The notes under the pieces were generated by a model that was given only the letters and a program-made list of their open reading frames with translations, made no database searches and was not told where the DNA came from. A stretch of DNA of 64,000 nt from UMGS1994 sp944386155 (GTDB lineage Bacteria > Bacillota > Clostridia > TANB77 > CAG-508), in assembly GCA_963931085.1 (NCBI GenBank), contig OZ006973.1:310001-374000 (forward strand), in the 5' to 3' direction. Positions 9,009 to 16,536 of the stretch are shown here, in pieces (the first letter of the stretch is position 1; the number at the start of each line of letters is the position of its first letter). The position numbers and the translations under genes are program-made.

Positions 9009-9699
9009 AGTAGAAGTAGAAAAAGAAATTTCAAAAATATTTTTTAATATATTTGGCAAAAAAAATCCTTTTACTATTCAAGAAATAGAAGAGAAATTTG
9101 CTTTTGATGTAAAACTTCCAAAACAAGTTAAAGATAGTCTTACAGGAGAGATTACTTGGTCAGAGATGGAAAACTCTAAAAAATATATTAAACAAGATAC
9201 AATGCGAAAATATGATAAAGCAAAAGGATGGATGGTTTCTAAAAGAGATATAACATCTCTAAAAGATATAATAGATATATGGGATAGAATAAATTTTACA
9301 ACAACAGAAAGAGTATATAATTCAATAAATGTATCTGAAAGTGATACAATATATGATTCTGAAAATATATTTAGATCAACAGATTGCAGAAAATGTAAGA
9401 ATATGATTTTTTCTGATGGATGTGGCGATTGTCAAAGTATGATTGCATCTCAAAGAACAGGAAGTTCAACAAATTGTATAAGAGTTGATGATTCTGCAAC
9501 TTGTTCTAATAGTTATAATGTAATATGTTCATCTAAAATAGTAAATTCATATTTTATTCAAGACTGTAATAATTTATATGAATGTATGTTTTGTTCTCAT
9601 ATATCTAGTAGAAGATTTTGCATTGCTAATATGCAATTTACAGAACAAGAATATTATGAAATAAAAAAAGTTATTATAGATTGGATTTTGAGTAAATAA
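9001..9699 (+). CDS. Cys-rich protein coupled to the HerA-like ATPase
   Basis: This 232-residue protein starts inside the end of the ATPase gene (8-nt overlap). Residues 1-110 are charged and mostly helical. Residues 115-210 hold about eleven cysteines among short Ser/Asn/Ile-rich segments (CRKC, GCGDC, ECMFC) with a spacing that looks like stacked beta turns, followed by RRFCIANMQFTEQEY. From memory, that ending resembles the YCI-NKQY-EEY ending of Cys-rich proteins common in Candidate Phyla Radiation genomes. The cysteines could bind metal or iron-sulfur, or staple a beta-solenoid. The function is unknown; the coupling suggests a shared complex with the ATPase. Confidence 0.7.
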   Translation: MNRVEVEKEISKIFFNIFGKKNPFTIQEIEEKFAFDVKLPKQVKDSLTGEITWSEMENSKKYIKQDTMRKYDKAKGWMVSKRDITSLKDIIDIWDRINFTTTERVYNSINVSESDTIYDSENIFRSTDCRKCKNMIFSDGCGDCQSMIASQRTGSSTNCIRVDDSATCSNSYNVICSSKIVNSYFIQDCNNLYECMFCSHISSRRFCIANMQFTEQEYYEIKKVIIDWILSK

Positions 9700-9723
9700 T
9701 TTAGGCAAAGAGATTTACATAAT

Positions 9724-9752
9724 TTGATTTTTGAATGAAAATGTAGTATACT
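9724..9752 (+). promoter_or_regulatory. Promoter of the gene at 9796
   Basis: TTGATT (9724-9729), 17-bp spacer, TATACT (9747-9752). It gives this gene a transcript separate from the pair upstream. Confidence 0.65.
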
Positions 9753-9795
9753 ATAACTGTTACACGGAGTTGTGAGCAATATGGAGGGAACAAGC

Positions 9796-10209
9796 ATGAA
9801 GCAAACGATTTTTCATGGAAAAAACTTGGAGGAACTTGCGATAGTATTCGCAGATGTTGTATGCCGGCATCATGTAGCTTTTCTCGAGATGAACAAAGCA
9901 ACAGCAATGGACGATACTCGGGAGACAGCATACTGGAATTACCGAATCGAAAATGAACCCAAAATTGTGAAAGAGGTAACATACAAACGCATTTTGGACA
10001 TGATGCAGCATCCAGATCAAAACAGAGTCTTTCTGAAGAAGAAAAGGCTGTTTGGCAGGTATCAGAATATGTTTGAGATCACTGCAAAAGGTGGATTCTA
10101 TGAAAACATTCTCGCAGAATCAAAGGTTTACGTTCCGGTCAATGTTGAATATATCATTGATATCGAAAATTTCACCATTGACAAGATTAGTCACAATGAA
10201 GAAGGCTAA
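9796..10209 (+). CDS. Protein of unknown function, foreign-looking
   Basis: A 137-residue soluble protein that I do not recognise. The in-frame GTG at 9772 has no ribosome binding site, while ATG 9796 lies 7 nt after GGAGGG. Base composition and codon use differ sharply from all surrounding genes (CGG, CGA and CGC arginines, GC-ending codons), a strong sign of horizontal acquisition. It has its own promoter (9724-9752) and a 12-bp hairpin directly after it (10218-10246). The protein is mixed alpha/beta with no membrane segment or obvious catalytic motif. It resembles a self-contained cargo gene inserted between a native operon and truA. Confidence 0.7.
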   Translation: MKQTIFHGKNLEELAIVFADVVCRHHVAFLEMNKATAMDDTRETAYWNYRIENEPKIVKEVTYKRILDMMQHPDQNRVFLKKKRLFGRYQNMFEITAKGGFYENILAESKVYVPVNVEYIIDIENFTIDKISHNEEG

Positions 10210-10217
10210 GAGGTGCA

Positions 10218-10246
10218 TTGAGCCACAGGGAGATCCTGTGGCTCAA
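10218..10246 (+). terminator. GC-rich hairpin after the gene at 9796
   Basis: Perfect 12-bp stem (10218-10229 with 10235-10246) and a 5-nt loop. It lacks a clear T-run afterwards, so termination efficiency is uncertain. Its composition matches the foreign gene rather than the host. Confidence 0.5.
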
Positions 10247-10360
10247 CACTGCTTAAATAAATAAAAAATATATGTGATTTGATTTTACAAAATAATATAA
10301 AGATGTTATAAATATATAAGATATAGAGTGTATATAAATAGTTTTAAAGGATGAATAATT

Positions 10361-11101
10361 ATGAGAAATATTAAATTAATAATAGAATATGATGGTAAAA
10401 ATTTTAATGGTTGGCAAAAACAGCCAGACAAATTAAATATACAAGGAGAAATTGAAAGAGCAATTTGTGAAGTAACAGGGGATGAAAAAGTAAATTTAAT
10501 TGCTTCTGGAAGAACTGATGCAGGTGTTCACAGTTTAGGACAAACAGCAAATTTTATTACTAATAATGACAAGATTCCGATAGAGAAATTTGCTCTAGCA
10601 ATTAATTCAAAATTAAAAAAGAGTATTGTGATAAAATCCGCAGAAGAAGTAGATGAAAGATTTCATAGCAGATATTCAGTAAAATCAAAGACATATAAAT
10701 ATGTTATAAATAATTCAGAGACAGGAACTGCAATATATAGAGCTTTAGAATATCATGTACCACAAAAATTAAATGTAGAAGAAATGAAAAAGGCAATAAA
10801 ACATTTTATAGGAGAACATGATTTTAAAGGATTTAAAGCAAGTGGAACAAGTAGCAAAAGTAGTGTTAGAACTATTTATGATGCTGATGTTACAAAAGAT
10901 GGTGAAAGAATAGTAATTTCTTTAACTGGAAGCGGATTTTTATATAATATGGTAAGAATAATAGCAGGAACATTAGTTGATGTAGGACTTGGAAAAATAG
11001 AAGAAAAATCTATTCCAGAAATTATTGAATCAAAAGATAGAAAAAGAGCAGGTAAAACTTTGCCACCACATGGATTATATCTAGTAAAGGTTGAATATTA
11101 A
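10361..11101 (+). CDS. truA: tRNA pseudouridine(38-40) synthase
   Basis: TruA converts uridines 38-40 of the tRNA anticodon arm to pseudouridine. The 246-residue length is standard, the catalytic aspartate is D53 in GRTDAGVH, and the N-terminal EYDG..F.GWQ.QP signature is intact. The start codon is preceded by a weaker AAAGGATGA site. rqcP follows 72 nt downstream on the same strand; both act in translation. Confidence 0.95.
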   Translation: MRNIKLIIEYDGKNFNGWQKQPDKLNIQGEIERAICEVTGDEKVNLIASGRTDAGVHSLGQTANFITNNDKIPIEKFALAINSKLKKSIVIKSAEEVDERFHSRYSVKSKTYKYVINNSETGTAIYRALEYHVPQKLNVEEMKKAIKHFIGEHDFKGFKASGTSSKSSVRTIYDADVTKDGERIVISLTGSGFLYNMVRIIAGTLVDVGLGKIEEKSIPEIIESKDRKRAGKTLPPHGLYLVKVEY

Positions 11102-11173
11102 TTTTAAAATTTAAAATTAAATATTTATTATTTATTATTTAATAATTATTATTAAGAGAATAAAGGAGTATGT

Positions 11174-11410
11174 ATGAGAATAGACAAGTTTTTAAAAATG
11201 AGTAGAGTTATAAAAAGAAGAAGTGTTGCAAATGAAGTTATAGATATGGGAAGAGTCTCAATTAACGGAAAAGTTGTTAAACCAAGTTTTGATGTAAAAG
11301 TTGGAGATGTTGTAGAAATTCAATTTGGAGATAAATTATCTAAATTTGAAATTATATCAATTCCAAAAGTTCAAAATGGAAATATTTCAGATATAATAAA
11401 ATTATTATAA
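11174..11410 (+). CDS. rqcP: S4-domain ribosome quality-control factor RqcP (YabO)
   Basis: A 78-residue S4 RNA-binding protein that binds the 50S subunit. In Bacillus, RqcP works with RqcH to add C-terminal alanine tails to stalled nascent chains. MRIDKFLKMSRVIKRR at the start, followed by a GRVSINGKVVKPS loop, matches YabO closely, and the length agrees. ATG follows AAAGGAG. A strong hairpin (11484-11509) follows. Hsp15-type S4 proteins are the alternative; the short length favours RqcP. Confidence 0.88.
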   Translation: MRIDKFLKMSRVIKRRSVANEVIDMGRVSINGKVVKPSFDVKVGDVVEIQFGDKLSKFEIISIPKVQNGNISDIIKLL

Positions 11411-11483
11411 TTTATAAAAATAAATAATAAATAATAGATAAAAATGAATAATAAATGAAAATAAATAATAAATAAAAAGGGAA

Positions 11484-11509
11484 GACCTCTTGGAAAGATC
11501 CAAGAGGTC
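11484..11509 (+). terminator. Terminator after rqcP
   Basis: Perfect 11-bp stem (11484-11494 with 11499-11509), GNRA-like AAGA loop, followed by a moderately T-rich stretch. Confidence 0.7.
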
Positions 11510-11581
11510 GGTTTATTGCTTTTCAAATTACATATAATAAAAAACAAATCCAACTAGGATAATATTTTTTAAAAGTACATA

Positions 11582-11697
11582 ACCTGCAATAGAATGCTGG
11601 GTGTAGCATGGGATTGCTTAGCAATCTATTACAAAAAGCAATGCCTCCTTATTTAAACACCTTTTGCAAGGTGGGGTAAGGCTTACTTATTGGAGCT
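11582..11697 (+). ncRNA. Candidate structured RNA of unknown family
   Basis: This 116-nt stretch is visibly less AT-rich than its intergenic surroundings and folds coherently. A closing stem pairs 11584-11592 with 11687-11695. Two hairpins follow, 11594-11598/11605-11609 with a GGGTGT loop and 11612-11617/11621-11626. A longer arm pairs about 11636-11648 with 11674-11684 and is capped by the 6-bp hairpin 11658-11663/11668-11673. It does not match T-box, SRP domain IV, 5S or tRNA features. It could be an independent small RNA or the leader of dnaE separated by the IS. The strand is assumed from dnaE. Confidence 0.4.
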
Positions 11698-11740
11698 TAA
11701 GTATAATACAGAAATAATAGATTGTCAAGAAAAATAAGGT

Positions 11741-11768
11741 ATGTATAACTTTCTAATTTCTGTTGATA
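11741..11768 (+). repeat. 28-bp direct repeat, left copy
   Basis: Identical to 12908-12935 and ending in TTGATA, a -35-like hexamer. It lies 17 bp before the TGTCACA end of the IS. Confidence 0.8.
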
Positions 11769-11812
11769 TAGGTTTAAAATAGATATGTCACATGTAAATT
11801 GAAAATAAAATA

Positions 11813-11884
11813 TTGAAAGAGAGCACACCAAATGATATTGTTTAAATAACGACAAATAAACAAGAAAGGAGTGATCTCTTTCAA
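11813..11884 (+). promoter_or_regulatory. Hairpin covering the transposase translation start
   Basis: TTGAAAGAGA (11813-11822) is the exact complement of TCTCTTTCAA (11875-11884), adjacent to the AAAGGAG site and start codon. A read-through transcript from outside the IS would pair these arms and hinder translation, as in known protective structures of insertion sequences. Transcripts starting between the arms would lack it. Confidence 0.5.
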
Positions 11885-11885
11885 T

Positions 11886-12842
11886 ATGGGTAATAATATC
11901 ATACAAAGATTAAAATATAAAGAGTCTGTAGTAAAATTTTCTTATAAATATGGTGTAACAAAAACGGCAATTAAGTATAGTGAGTGCAGGAGAACAATAT
12001 ATAGATGGAGAAAAAAATATGATGGGAGTTTAGAAAGTTTAAAGGACAAATCAAGAAAACCGCACTATCATCCAAATCAACATACAAAAGAAGAAATAAA
12101 ATTAATAAAACAATATAAAGCAAACAATAAAAATACAGGATTAGTAGTATTATGGATAAAATTAAGACAAGCGGGATACACAAGGACAGTTCAAGGATTA
12201 TATTATGTGATGAGACGAATGGGGATATATAAAAAAGCACCAAGTAAAAAGAAAGCAAAACAAGCAATGGAATGGACTTCAGGAAAATTTCCAGGAGACA
12301 AAGTTCAAATAGATGTAAAATATGTTCCACAAGAATGTTTAACAAAAGAATTAAAAGATAAAGGAGAAAAGTTTTATCAATATACAGCAATAGATGAATT
12401 TACGAGAAAACGATACACATGGTTTACAAATGAGCATAGCACATATATGTCAAGTGAGTTTGTAAAAAGAGTTATAAAGTATTTTCCGTTTAAAATAGAA
12501 ACAATTCAAACAGATAATGGATTTGAGTTTACAAATAGATTAAGTTGGAATGCATTTGCAAAAAATAAGAAAACAAAGTTTGAAGAGACATTAAAGAAAA
12601 TAGGAATAAAGCATAAATTAATAAAGCCATACACACCAAAAGAAAATGGACGAGTAGAAAGAAGTCATAGAAAAGATCAAGAACAATTTTATTATGGAAA
12701 AATATTTTATAGTTTAGAAGATTTAAGAAATAGAGGAGCAGATTGGAGAAAACAGTATAATAATTTTCCAATGAGACCGCTAGGATGGCTGAGCCCCAAC
12801 GAGTTCTTAAAAAGATATAAAAGTCAAGGAGAATCAGTATAA
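11886..12842 (+). CDS. IS481-like DDE transposase
   Basis: The 318-residue transposase has an N-terminal helix-turn-helix (residues 8-60, with RRTIYRWRKKYDG) and an integrase core with D143 (QIDVKY), D210 (QTDNGFEF) and E258 (ENGRVERSH), the expected catalytic triad. A GTG at 11871 is in frame but directly abuts AAAGGA; ATG 11886 gives the N-terminus MGNNIIQ, which I favour. The reading frame is full length with no frameshift, so the element may be active. Composition matches the host. Confidence 0.88.
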   Translation: MGNNIIQRLKYKESVVKFSYKYGVTKTAIKYSECRRTIYRWRKKYDGSLESLKDKSRKPHYHPNQHTKEEIKLIKQYKANNKNTGLVVLWIKLRQAGYTRTVQGLYYVMRRMGIYKKAPSKKKAKQAMEWTSGKFPGDKVQIDVKYVPQECLTKELKDKGEKFYQYTAIDEFTRKRYTWFTNEHSTYMSSEFVKRVIKYFPFKIETIQTDNGFEFTNRLSWNAFAKNKKTKFEETLKKIGIKHKLIKPYTPKENGRVERSHRKDQEQFYYGKIFYSLEDLRNRGADWRKQYNNFPMRPLGWLSPNEFLKRYKSQGESV

Positions 12843-12907
12843 ACAATATATGGTGCTCAAACAGTATTGATTTCAAAGAAGTGTGACATATGATTGACTA
12901 ACCCACA

Positions 12908-12935
12908 ATGTATAACTTTCTAATTTCTGTTGATA
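12908..12935 (+). repeat. 28-bp direct repeat, right copy
   Basis: Identical to 11741-11768. Its last six bases are the -35 element of the dnaE promoter. Confidence 0.8.
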
Positions 12936-12958
12936 AATTGGGGATTGTGTGATATATT
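12930..12958 (+). promoter_or_regulatory. Promoter of dnaE
   Basis: TTGATA (12930-12935), 17-bp spacer, TATATT (12953-12958), a short distance before the dnaE ribosome binding site. The leader would be under 25 nt. Confidence 0.6.
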
Positions 12959-12981
12959 TACGTAAAAAAAGGAGGAAGATT

Positions 12982-15900
12982 ATGTCTAATTTTGTGCATT
13001 TACACGTCCATAGCGAATATAGTTTATTAGATGGAATGAGTAGAATCAAAGATTTACCTAAAAGAGCAAAAGAATTAGGAATGGATGCTATTGCTCTTAC
13101 TGATCATGGCGTAATGTATGGTGCAGTTGAATTCTACAAAGAATGTAAGAAAAATGATGTAAAGCCTATAATTGGATGTGAAGTATATGTTGCAAGAAGA
13201 ACAAGATTTGATAAAGAAGCTTCTATAGATGCTGGATATAATCACCTTATTTTATTAGTAAAGAATAAAAAGGGGTATCAAAATTTAATAAAACTTGTAT
13301 CTCTTTCTTTTGTTGAAGGTTTTTATTATAAACCTAGAATAGATAAAGAAATACTTGAAAAGTATAGTGAAGGATTAGTATGTTTAAGTGCTTGTTTAGC
13401 AGGAGAACTTCCACAAGCTATTATACAAAATGATATGGAAAAAGCAGAGAAAATTGCTTTATGGTATAAAAATTTATTTAAAGATGATTATTATATAGAA
13501 ATTCAAAATAATGGATTAAGAGAACAGGTAATGGTAAATCAGAAATTAATTGAACTTGCAAGGAAATTAAATATTCCATTAGTTGGAACAAATGATGCAC
13601 ATTATCTAAAAAAAGAAGATGCTTATAATCACGAAGTTTTATTATGTATTCAGACAGGAAAAAAGATGTCTGATGAAGATAGAATGAGGTTTGAGACAGA
13701 TGAGTTTTATATAAAATCTAAAGAAGAAATGTCTGAGTATTTTGAAAATATACCAGAAGCTGTATCAAATACAGTAAAAATCGCAGAAAAATGTAATTAT
13801 GACTTTGAATTTGGTGTTACGAAACTTCCAAATTATGATGTACCAGAAGAGTTTGATACTCATTTAGACTATTTCGTAAAGCTTTGTAATGATGGTTTTA
13901 AAAATAGATATGGAGAAAATCCATCTAAAGAATTAAGAGATAGATTAGAATATGAAATATCAATAATTAATAAAATGGGATATGTTGATTATTTCTTAAT
14001 TGTTTGGGATTTTATAAATTATGCTAAAAGTGTAGGAATCCCAGTAGGGCCAGGAAGAGGATCAGGTGCAGGATCTATGGCAGCATATTGTATTGGAATA
14101 ACTGACATTGACCCTATAAAATATAATCTAATTTTTGAGAGATTTTTAAATCCTGAAAGAATAAGCATGCCAGATTTTGATGTTGATTTTTGTTATGAAA
14201 GAAGACAAGAAGTTATAGATTATGTTGGAAGAAAATATGGTATTGATCATGTATCACAAATTATAACTTTTGGAACAATGGCAGCTAGAATGGTTATAAG
14301 AGATGTTGGTAGAGTTTTAGATTTCCCATATTCTGAAACAGATAAACTTGCAAAAATGATTCCAATGGAAGTTCATATCACAATACAAAAAGCATTAGAA
14401 CAAAATAGAGAATTTAAAGAATGGTATGACTCAGATCCAAATGTTAAACAATTAATAGATATTGCAATAGCTTTAGAGGGCCTTCCAAGACAAGCTTCTA
14501 CACATGCTTGTGGAGTTGTTATTACAAAAGACCCAGTAGATACTTATGTGCCACTTTATTTAAACGATGGTAATGTTTCAACTCAATATACAATGACTCT
14601 TTTAGAAGAACTTGGACTTCTAAAAATGGACTTTTTAGGATTAAGAACTTTAACTGTTATATCAGATTGTATAAAACTTGTTAAACAAACAAGAGGTATA
14701 GATGTTGAATTCGATAAAGACATGAATGATCAAAATGTTTATAAACAATGGGCAGAAGGAAATACATGTGGAATATTCCAGTTTGAAAGTGCTGGAATGA
14801 CTAATTTTATGAAAGAATTAAAGCCAGACTGTTTAGAAGATATTATAGCTGGAGTTTCTTTATATAGACCAGGGCCAATGGATCAAATTCCAAGATATAT
14901 AAAAGGGAAAAGACATCCAGGACATAATGAATATACTCATCCAGCATTAGAACCAATATTAAATGTTACTTATGGATGTATGGTATATCAAGAGCAAGTT
15001 ATGCAAATCGTAAGAGATTTAGCAGGATATTCTTTAGGGAGAGCTGACTTAGTAAGAAGAGCTATGGGTAAGAAAAAGCTAGATGTAATGGCAAAAGAAA
15101 GAGAATATTTTATTCATGGACAAGTAGATGAAAATGGAAATATTGTAGTCCCAGGGTGCATAAGGAATGGTATAGATGAAGCCTCTGCAAATAAAATATT
15201 TGATGAGATGGCAGAGTTTGCAAAATATGCTTTTAATAAATCCCATGCAGCAGCTTATTCTGTAGTATCATATAGAACAGCTTATCTAAAATATTATTAT
15301 CCTGCAGAATTTATGGCTGCGACATTAAATAGTTTTTTAGGAAATCTAGACAAAGTTCCTGTATATATAGATGAATGTAGAAGATTAAATATAGATATAT
15401 TAAAGCCAAATATTAATAAGAGTTTTACTAAATTTACTGTACAAGATGGAAAAATTAGATTTGGAATGGGAAGTATTAAAAATGTTGGTGTTGCAGCAGT
15501 AAATAACATTGTTAGTGAAAGAGATAAAAACGGAGATTTTAAAAGTTTCACAGATTTTTGCGAAAGAATTAAAGATGAAAATGTAAACAAAAAGTGTATA
15601 GAATCTTTAATTAAAGCAGGTTGCTTTGATGATATGGGACAAACTAGAAATACTCTTTTAGCTTCATTTGAAGGAATATTAGATACTATAAATAATCAAA
15701 ATAGAAATTCTCTTGCAAATCAAGTTACAATGTTTGATATAGTTTCAAATGATGATACAGATGAGATTAAGTATAATTACATAGTTTTAGATGAATTAGA
15801 TAAAAAAGAGTTATTATCACAAGAAAAAGAAATGCTTGGAATATATATATCAGGACACCCTTTAGATTCAATAAGAGAAAGTATTATTAAAAATACTAAT

Positions 15901-16455
15901 ATTAATTCATTAGATTTAAAGAAAATAGGGGATAATGAAGAAGAAAGTAATTTTAAAGATGGACAAAATGTAAAATATGCAGGTACAATTACATCAGTAA
16001 AGAAAAAATATACAAAGAAAAATACTATAATGGCATTTGTTACTGTAGAAGATTTATATGGAAGTGCTGAAATAATAATATTTGATAGTGTATATAATAG
16101 AGTAAGTAATATTCTAATAGAAGATAATATTATTTTAGTAGAAGGTAGATTAAGTATAAAAGAAGATGATGTAGCAAAAATTGTTGTAAGAGATATTAGA
16201 GAATTTGATGCTAATGAAACAAGTAATAGTGAGAGAAAATATACTACTTTACAAATAGATATTACTGAATTAGACGAAGAAGTAAAGAAAAGATTAAGAG
16301 GAGCAATAAAGTTCTTTAGTGGTGATAGAGTTAATTTTAAAGTACAAGTTGTAGATAAAGCTCAAGTAAAACCATGTGGTGCTATTTATCTAACAGAAGA
16401 AATAGTAAACGTATTTAAAGAAATTGTTGGAGAAAATAATGTTGAAATAGTATAA
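12982..16455 (+). CDS. dnaE: DNA polymerase III subunit alpha (DnaE)
   Basis: The replicative polymerase alpha subunit, 1157 residues, normal for DnaE. The N-terminal PHP domain begins with HLHVHSEYSLLDG. The palm catalytic residues lie in MPDFDVDF (D400 and D402), preceded by GPGRGSGAGS. A helix-hairpin-helix and a C-terminal OB-fold (about residues 985-1080) follow. The frame opens at 12949 with a TTG-type start, but ATG 12982 follows AAAGGAGGAA and is preferred. In Clostridia DnaE usually works beside PolC, which is not in this window. The IS upstream separates it from older leader sequence. Confidence 0.97.
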   Translation: MSNFVHLHVHSEYSLLDGMSRIKDLPKRAKELGMDAIALTDHGVMYGAVEFYKECKKNDVKPIIGCEVYVARRTRFDKEASIDAGYNHLILLVKNKKGYQNLIKLVSLSFVEGFYYKPRIDKEILEKYSEGLVCLSACLAGELPQAIIQNDMEKAEKIALWYKNLFKDDYYIEIQNNGLREQVMVNQKLIELARKLNIPLVGTNDAHYLKKEDAYNHEVLLCIQTGKKMSDEDRMRFETDEFYIKSKEEMSEYFENIPEAVSNTVKIAEKCNYDFEFGVTKLPNYDVPEEFDTHLDYFVKLCNDGFKNRYGENPSKELRDRLEYEISIINKMGYVDYFLIVWDFINYAKSVGIPVGPGRGSGAGSMAAYCIGITDIDPIKYNLIFERFLNPERISMPDFDVDFCYERRQEVIDYVGRKYGIDHVSQIITFGTMAARMVIRDVGRVLDFPYSETDKLAKMIPMEVHITIQKALEQNREFKEWYDSDPNVKQLIDIAIALEGLPRQASTHACGVVITKDPVDTYVPLYLNDGNVSTQYTMTLLEELGLLKMDFLGLRTLTVISDCIKLVKQTRGIDVEFDKDMNDQNVYKQWAEGNTCGIFQFESAGMTNFMKELKPDCLEDIIAGVSLYRPGPMDQIPRYIKGKRHPGHNEYTHPALEPILNVTYGCMVYQEQVMQIVRDLAGYSLGRADLVRRAMGKKKLDVMAKEREYFIHGQVDENGNIVVPGCIRNGIDEASANKIFDEMAEFAKYAFNKSHAAAYSVVSYRTAYLKYYYPAEFMAATLNSFLGNLDKVPVYIDECRRLNIDILKPNINKSFTKFTVQDGKIRFGMGSIKNVGVAAVNNIVSERDKNGDFKSFTDFCERIKDENVNKKCIESLIKAGCFDDMGQTRNTLLASFEGILDTINNQNRNSLANQVTMFDIVSNDDTDEIKYNYIVLDELDKKELLSQEKEMLGIYISGHPLDSIRESIIKNTNINSLDLKKIGDNEEESNFKDGQNVKYAGTITSVKKKYTKKNTIMAFVTVEDLYGSAEIIIFDSVYNRVSNILIEDNIILVEGRLSIKEDDVAKIVVRDIREFDANETSNSERKYTTLQIDITELDEEVKKRLRGAIKFFSGDRVNFKVQVVDKAQVKPCGAIYLTEEIVNVFKEIVGENNVEIV

Positions 16456-16536
16456 ATATTTTAAAATATGTGGTAAAATAAAAAAGTACAAATATAAAAG
16501 CTTAAATAAACAAAAAATAAAAGCTAGGAGAATGAG

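Larger units (their letters stand above)
11783..12892 (+). mobile_element. IS481-like insertion sequence
   Basis: An element of about 1.1 kb bounded by perfect 10-bp inverted repeats, ATATGTCACA at 11783-11792 and its complement at 12883-12892. The core ends are TGT...ACA, as usual for IS481/IS3-type elements. Subterminal sequences also partly mirror each other (GAGCACAC near 11821 and GGTGCTC near 12853). It contains one intact DDE transposase gene. No clear target duplication is visible at the ends. It sits between rqcP and dnaE. Confidence 0.8.

Noticed and set aside
7119..9699. Part of a conjugative element
   Set aside because: No relaxase, coupling protein, integrase, attachment repeat or other secretion genes flank the pair.
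10052..10264. Second frame inside the gene at 9796
   Set aside because: Lies within that gene in another frame and runs through the hairpin; no ribosome binding site of its own.
11582..11697. SRP RNA or 6S RNA
   Set aside because: The GGAAG/AGCAG internal loop of SRP domain IV is missing, and the long single-bubble rod of 6S RNA does not fit the branched fold.
12529..12876. Minus-strand ORFs across the transposase
   Set aside because: Leucine/isoleucine-rich shadow frames of a lysine-rich gene, without start signals.
11741..12935. 28-bp repeats as target-site duplication of the IS
   Set aside because: They are 17-18 bp away from the IS ends and far longer than duplications made by this family, so a pre-existing tandem repeat is more likely.
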